From Chromera velia (Eukaryota; Sar; Chromeraceae), in the NCBI GenBank assembly GCA_018398765.1, contig JAHBMJ010005236.1, positions 41,001 through 105,000 on the forward strand: DNA of 64,000 nt. The letters run 5' to 3'. Within the stretch, counting starts at the first letter, position 1. Every line of letters begins with the position of its first letter. Position numbers and translations under genes: made by a program. Shown piece by piece: positions 59,330 through 64,000 of the stretch. The notes beneath the pieces were generated by a model, which was given only the letters and a program-made list of their open reading frames with translations, ran no database searches and was not told the DNA's origin.

Positions 59330-61848
59330 AACACACACATACACGCACACACACGGAGACAGAGAGAGAGAGAGAGAGAGCATGCAACCATTCGAACTTC
59401 TCCATGAACGCAAAAAGCGAACAGTTATCTTAGAAACTCCTTTTTTTTTCTCAAACCTGGACTCCCCCAAAACACAACATTTTTGAATTACCCACAAGCT
59501 AGTAGGCAAAGGTGCATTCTCACTCCCAGTCAATCAATCACCTTTTGAAAAAGATAGGAAATCAACACAAACTACACCCTAACCCTCAGATTCCGCTCCC
59601 CCCGCCCGCCCCCTCACCCTGTGTTGATCTCCGCAATCCACGAAGAAGAAAAAAGATTTAATCCAGCGACGCCACAAGTGCGCCAGTTGTACGACATGAA
59701 GCTGGCACACGGACACGCACAGGAGCATGAGAGTGGTGGCAGACACAGAAAGGAAGAAAAACGGACACCAAATGACAAAAGCCAGAGACTTTCGGCCAAA
59801 CGAAAAAACACAAAGGCTGAAAGCAAGGAAGAAAAAAAAGGCGAACACACGGACATGCAGGCGGAAAGACATGCAAACAAAGTGTCACGTTTGACGGGAA
59901 GTTCGCTTCTCGCGCCATTTCTTCCTGCCCTCGCGCCATTTAAAAACCTTCAATGGAAGAAAAATTACACAGATCCATCCGAACCGAAGTGACACACCTG
60001 AATGGATTTGAGCGTCCCGCCTGCCGCTCCGACCAGATCATTCTGTCTCTGTACAGCTCCGGGATGCTCCCCCCTATCTGAATTGATCCGGCAGAAAAGG
60101 GAGAGGAAGACGAGGAAGAAGAAGCGCCCTCTTCTGCTTCCTCCAGTCGTCGGGCAGTTTCCTGAGTCACTTGCTCTTCCTCGTTGCCGATCTCACTTCC
60201 TGTCACCTTCTCCTCCTCTCTACCTCTTTCTCTCCGTCTCCACCCGTCCCTATCCGTCTGCCGTTCTTCCAAAGAAGCAATCAGAGCTTCGTCCGATGAC
60301 GATGGAGACAAATAGAATTGCTCCCTCTTCCTCAGACCAAAAAGAAAATCCAACCACGAGATTCCAGTCGTCAATGGAGAGTTGAAGAAGGACTCTCTGT
60401 CTGTCTCTTCCTTTTCCTTCTTTGCACACTTCCCTTGAAATCCTTTTGTTTGTGGAAAAGAAAAAGAAGCAGACGAAACGAAAGACTCCGAAGACCAGGA
60501 AGGAAGGGAGACGAGGGAAGACTGAGAGTCATTGGAGAGACGGATATGCGAGGCAAGAGGACCAGAAAGGGAAACTACACTGCACAGCTCTTGAGGGTCG
60601 TCTCCTTCCCCCAACAAACTCGATATCTCTTCCTGCACAACATCCCATTTCTTCGCATACCCGCTCCCCCCCACCGGTCCCTCATTCAGACTAACATTCA
60701 AGTCAAAACCTAAGAGAACAGGTTCGATGCCATAGTCGCCTGCTGAACTCCTTTCTCCGCTTTTCAATTCAATCTTTTTCTTATCTGTCTCGTCTTTATT
60801 CTCTGCGACAGCCGCAGAGAGGAGGGAGGGGAAGAACGAATGTGTATCACGACAACTCAGCGCATCCCCTGCCAAACCAAAAAATCCATCTGCCCCCAAA
60901 TCCCCCACAATTTTCTTCCAGTCCTCCCCCCGAGACCACTCAGGTCTTCGCAGCACCTGCACAGGAGTGTTGAGCACCTCCACAGCGGTGCCCGACTCTT
61001 CTTCTTCTTCTTTTCTCTCTTCAGCTTCACAGTCCAAAGAAACGCTCGGTAGAACTGCTTGACCTTCCTCTACGACCACCTCAGCACCAGCTCCAAGGTC
61101 TATCACATTGCTGCACCGATGTATCAAAGACACACTGAGCCGGTCAGACAAGAAAAAAAAACAAAATCCACTTGCCTAGAGAAGAGTGCAGCATGGCATA
61201 TGGAATCGAGACGTCCAAAATCCACAGAAAGGATTCACGCAACGGACAGATCAAATCTGACAAAAATATGGAAAACCGAAAATGTTCCGGTATGTCAATC
61301 ACCAAATCACAGAAGCACGGATTCAACAAATCAAAACAAACAAGCCCAACAGAAGAACCAGCAGAGAAAGCAAAGAAAGGAAAAAAGGAAAGGACAAATA
61401 AGGCCACCACCCAAAAAGAGAACGCAAGTGGACCACTTCGCCACCAGAATGCCCCTTTTTTCTGGGCAAGACAAACGGATAGACGGGCAGATGAGTATTA
61501 GGAGACAGACGACCGCACACGCTCAAGAATCGATCCACACAAATGGGCTTACAGATGGAAGAACGAGTCTTTTGGCTTCTCCACTGTGTGGCTGCACTTG
61601 TAAAGACTCTCATCGGCATCCAGAGGAACGTCACACAGCCTGTCATTGTCGCACCACTCCAGTTGACCGCTCAGTCTGTCTCCGTCTCCGTCTCCATCGT
61701 CACCTGGGGACAACAAAGTGATGCCTGAGCTGCGCGTCCCCAAAATCAATTTCAGGTCACCTCCCGGCACACGCACTCGCACCCCTGCTGACAGACCGAA
61801 CTGCTCCAGTGGAACTTTCAGCCCCGCCCCGTCGGTCCACAGACTCAT
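56606..61848 (-). CDS. Multi-exon membrane protein, family not recognised
   Basis: Exons with GT-AG borders and matching phases: 61,848-61,598 (first Met used; the frame is open further upstream), 61,110-59,998, 59,701-59,618, 59,284-58,902, 58,772-58,619, 58,437-58,412, 58,269-58,215 and 57,828-57,774. An unresolved part follows (57,390-57,301 with a GTAAGT donor is a candidate), then the last exon 56,735-56,606 ending TAG. The 370-codon exon is acidic and Ser-rich (EEEEESGTAVEVLNTPVQVL; GFDLNVSLNEGPVGGSGYAK). A hydrophobic segment GFFLVAFLLGWVVCQHFL lies in the fourth exon. Later exons read VSEHMYQDRSVNGHTSGLP, GVPMKSFYWVVDEAGHPG and a Cys-rich FLGTLCFLCGACSVQ. The C-terminus has a helix GLSVFLGLLVVAEIAAFFFY followed by basic residues. 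It looks like a membrane protein of over 700 residues. I cannot name its function. Confidence 0.55.
57598..59380. repeat. Cluster of (CA)n and (GA)n microsatellites in introns
   Basis: (CA)n at 57,598-57,632, (ACAG)n at 58,172-58,206, (GA)n at 58,303-58,332, (CA)n at 58,525-58,558, GACAGA at 58,561-58,608, and (CA)n at 59,286-59,350 followed by (GA)n. They lie in introns of the - strand gene. The last (CA)n touches the 3' splice site of the exon starting at 59,284. Confidence 0.92.
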
Positions 61849-61959
61849 CTCTGCTGATCGAGACCGTCTCCCTGCCTCACTTCTTGCCGTCGCGACAGGA
61901 ACGGAAGCAGGAAAGGTGGCTCTCTGGAGAATTTCAAAAGAGTTCAGCTGATCTTCTCT

Positions 61960-62771
61960 TCTATGCTACCAGTGACCAACCGTCTGTCAATGTGCTGCTC
62001 CCACACGTTTTTGTGCGGCGGGGATGCCGTCACCTGGCTGTCAGTAGCTTGCCAAGCGTACTTTTCGCAGACTTCTGCTCTGTTGCACAAAATCTGTTTG
62101 CCCTCGGAGTAGACACCGCTCGCTGTCGCTCAGCGTGTATACCAGCATCATTCCCGACGAGGAAGAATGCAAAGCATCTTCAAGAAGATAAGGCACGATG
62201 ACAGGCGAAGAGAGTCGGAGATAGTAGGAGCGATGTAGGAGCGGCTTCGTTTTCAGCATCTTTCAGCCATGCATCCCCAGCTATAGCCGTCTCCCATACG
62301 ACCCGTCTACGCGCCTATACGCGCCTATACGCGCCTTCGTCGTCTCCGCGCCGTTGCATGGCCGTCTCCAATTGTTTCCATGACAGTTTCTTTTTCGACC
62401 AAGCTTGGTGTCAGCAGATTGTCGATCGCTTCCGTTCACTGAGTTGAAATCAACCTGCCTGGCTGAAGGAACAGCTCTCTGACAACCTACCTTCACTGGA
62501 AACGCAACGACTGAATTCTTTTCGTGCATGACAGCGCGAATGGGACCGTTGACAACACAACCGAGCACCCCCGCACCATGAAGACCCCCTTCCTTTGCGC
62601 GGAGGCGCACGATTCTTGCCAGCTGTGGTGAAAGGACTGTGCATCACCGTCAGTGAGCCATCTCCTGCGTGGATGTCTACCTGAGCGGTTTTGACCGTGG
62701 GTGCAAAGTACCGGTTTCTTAGACAGAGACGTGTACGAAGCAACACCGGACGTCGAAGCACCCGATAACAT
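61960..62771 (-). CDS. Tentative exons of an unknown - strand gene
   Basis: A stretch with coding character is 62,622-62,491 (acceptor TTTCACCACAG, donor GTAGGT), 44 codons containing VRLRAKEGGLHGAGVLGCVV and HEKNSVVAFPVK. An upstream open stretch ending at donor 62,681 reads RRPVLLRTRLCLRNRYF, basic like an organelle presequence, but it lacks an ATG in that frame and the intron would be only 58 nt. Downstream, 62,259-62,041 has an open frame with GMMLVYTLSDSERCLLRG. How these pieces join, and whether they belong to the gene at 56,606-61,848, is not resolved. No family is recognised. Confidence 0.25.
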
Positions 62772-62870
62772 ATTCGTTTCTTCCTAGTTCATTCGTCCCT
62801 CATTGAAGGGGGGGAGGGGGGCGCCTGGAACCTCTGCAAGGTGTATGCGCCTGCCTGATCACTTTCCCCC

Positions 62871-63356
62871 ATGCGAAGTGCTGTTCCCAATCTGAGTGGA
62901 ATGGTGAGGGCGTCTCCTTGGCTTCGAGACGGACGCTCGACTCTGGGCCTGCCTAGGTCGGCTTGGTTGGCTTTGTCGAGCCAGACCTTCAGTAGACTGT
63001 GTGAGTGAATTGGAGACTAAGCGCACGTTGTCGGAAGCATTGCGCAAGTCTGTCTTGGCGCTGGTGTAGGCACGTGTGAGTCAGTTTCGATGCATGTGCG
63101 CCTTCAATAGTGTGTACCCGTCTATCTACATGTTTGAACGGTGTGACGTCTGTCTGAGTGCGCATGCAGGACAGCCTCTGTGGAGGAGATCAAAAAGAGA
63201 TACCGAGAACTTGTCAGATCGCACCACCCAGATGTGAGCAAGGAGAAGGATGCAGCTGAGAAGTTCAAAAAGATCTCGGCTGCCTATGAGGAACTGATGA
63301 AGACAAAGAAGGAAGGGGATCAACCACAAACGCACCACGGACGACACAGGAGAGGT
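62871..63356 (+). CDS. J-domain (DnaJ/Hsp40) protein, partial gene model
   Basis: The exon at about 63,170-63,356 (acceptor GTGCGCATGCAG, donor GTCAGT) encodes most of a J domain: SVEEIKKRYRELVRSHHPD, then VSKEKDAAEKFKKISAAYE and ELMKTKKE. The HPD tripeptide that stimulates Hsp70 ATPase is present. The start of helix I (usually a YxxLG motif) must lie in an upstream exon. A candidate first exon at 62,871-63,005 begins with ATG and reads like a transit peptide (ASPWLRDGRSTLGLPRSAW), which would give an organellar J protein, but the YxxLG segment is missing from it, so an exon is unaccounted for. The 3' part after the donor is not resolved. Confidence 0.65.
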
Positions 63357-64000
63357 CAGTCAGCTGCCAACACGACATGGGAACGAAAGACACACACAGG
63401 GACGGAGAGGGAAAGTGAGCGAGTGACTCAGGTCAACAGAAGATACCACGCAAGAACAATTATCGATCGGACCGCGCAGGTCTTCGCGAGGTCCCTTCCC
63501 GTTGACAGTCATGCATGCAGAGAGATCTGAGGGCGGCAGAAAGAGGGATGCTTGTTTTCCAGCTATCTGCCACCTGTTCATCGACCTTCGCGGAGACCGT
63601 TGTAAAGAGATCCAGTGACAGATTTACGATTCTGTGCTTGGCTGCCAGTGGCGCGTCGCTGTCTTTCCCTTCCTTTCCTTCTTGCACAAGGCAAATTTTC
63701 AATGCTTGGCTGCCCCCCCGGCTTCTTTCTGGTCCTTTGCTTCTTGCACCAGCAGACACAGATAAGTTTACCACCTTCCTTTCTTCAAAAAAGTTGACGG
63801 ACAGACAGAGCACATCAACACGCCGTCGTTTGCCTCTCTCCAGTAGTTCTGTTTTGTATCCCTTGTTTTTCGCATCTCCGCTTCTCCCAAACTCCTCTTG
63901 ATCTGTGATTTCGTGGCCTTTCTTGCCATTTGACGAGTTCGCTTCTCATCCATCCTCTCGTTGCGTGAATGACACCTGATCAAAAAAGTTGCAACGATCC
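63357..64000. other. Right end of the window, no further exon resolved
   Basis: Probably intron or downstream exons of the J-domain gene. Open stretches exist at 63,515-63,901 (+) but they are Ser/Leu-rich without motifs and no convincing splice pair is seen. Confidence 0.4.

Noticed and set aside
58284-59391. 313-codon - strand ORF taken as one exon
   Set aside because: It runs through (CA)n and (GA)n repeats. GT-AG borders split it into exons 59,284-58,902 and 58,772-58,619 with matching phases.
62859-63047. - strand ORF opposite the candidate J-protein first exon
   Set aside because: Ser/Arg-rich, with no motif or splice support.

Overview
The window is nuclear DNA of a microbial eukaryote. 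It has spliceosomal introns with GT-AG ends, a 22-kb satellite, LINE and Ty1/copia retroelements, and nuclear genes for mitochondrial and ER enzymes. No bacterial operons, ribosome binding sites, CRISPR arrays, rRNA or tRNA genes were seen. My best guess is an alveolate alga of the chromerid type (Chromera velia-like). That is inference from general character, not from a diagnostic marker.

Layout. (1) 1-22,233: one uninterrupted satellite of about 460 copies of a 48-bp unit, entering from the left edge. It has no supportable gene although all six frames look open. (2) 22,234-25,360: gene-poor flank with a decayed coding remnant and a short inverted-repeat element. (3) 25,365-34,098: a decayed non-LTR (LINE) retrotransposon on the + strand with ORF1, a Cys-rich middle frame, and an endonuclease-reverse transcriptase ORF2. 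Its tail is ATCA-rich and is followed by a 0.6-kb polypurine tract. (4) 34,992-36,239 (-): an intact single-exon EamA/DMT-type transporter. (5) 36,775-40,156: a decayed Ty1/copia element on the - strand with both LTRs but no recognisable integrase. (6) 40,874-45,100 (-): a multi-exon coiled-coil gene of unknown function. It is divergent from (7) an intact single-exon fatty acid 2-hydroxylase at 45,880-47,049 (+). (8) 47-54 kb: AT-rich, gene-poor DNA with a 243-bp MITE and a broken multi-exon locus. (9) 54,005-55,276 (-): intact single-exon COX15 (heme A synthase). (10) 56,606-61,848 (-): an unrecognised multi-exon membrane protein gene. (11) 62-64 kb: tentative exons on the - strand and a J-domain (DnaJ) exon on the + strand.

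The recognised genes are unrelated housekeeping functions (heme A synthesis, sphingolipid hydroxylation, solute transport, chaperone) and do not form a pathway. The most striking signals are structural. The satellite unit is stop-free in six frames and carries dyad symmetry. The retroelements have decayed mainly by transitions: the two copia LTRs differ by about 24 substitutions of which about 22 are transitions, and in-frame stops are largely TAG/TAA where Gln is plausible, with few frameshifts. Together these point to cytosine-deamination decay of repeats.
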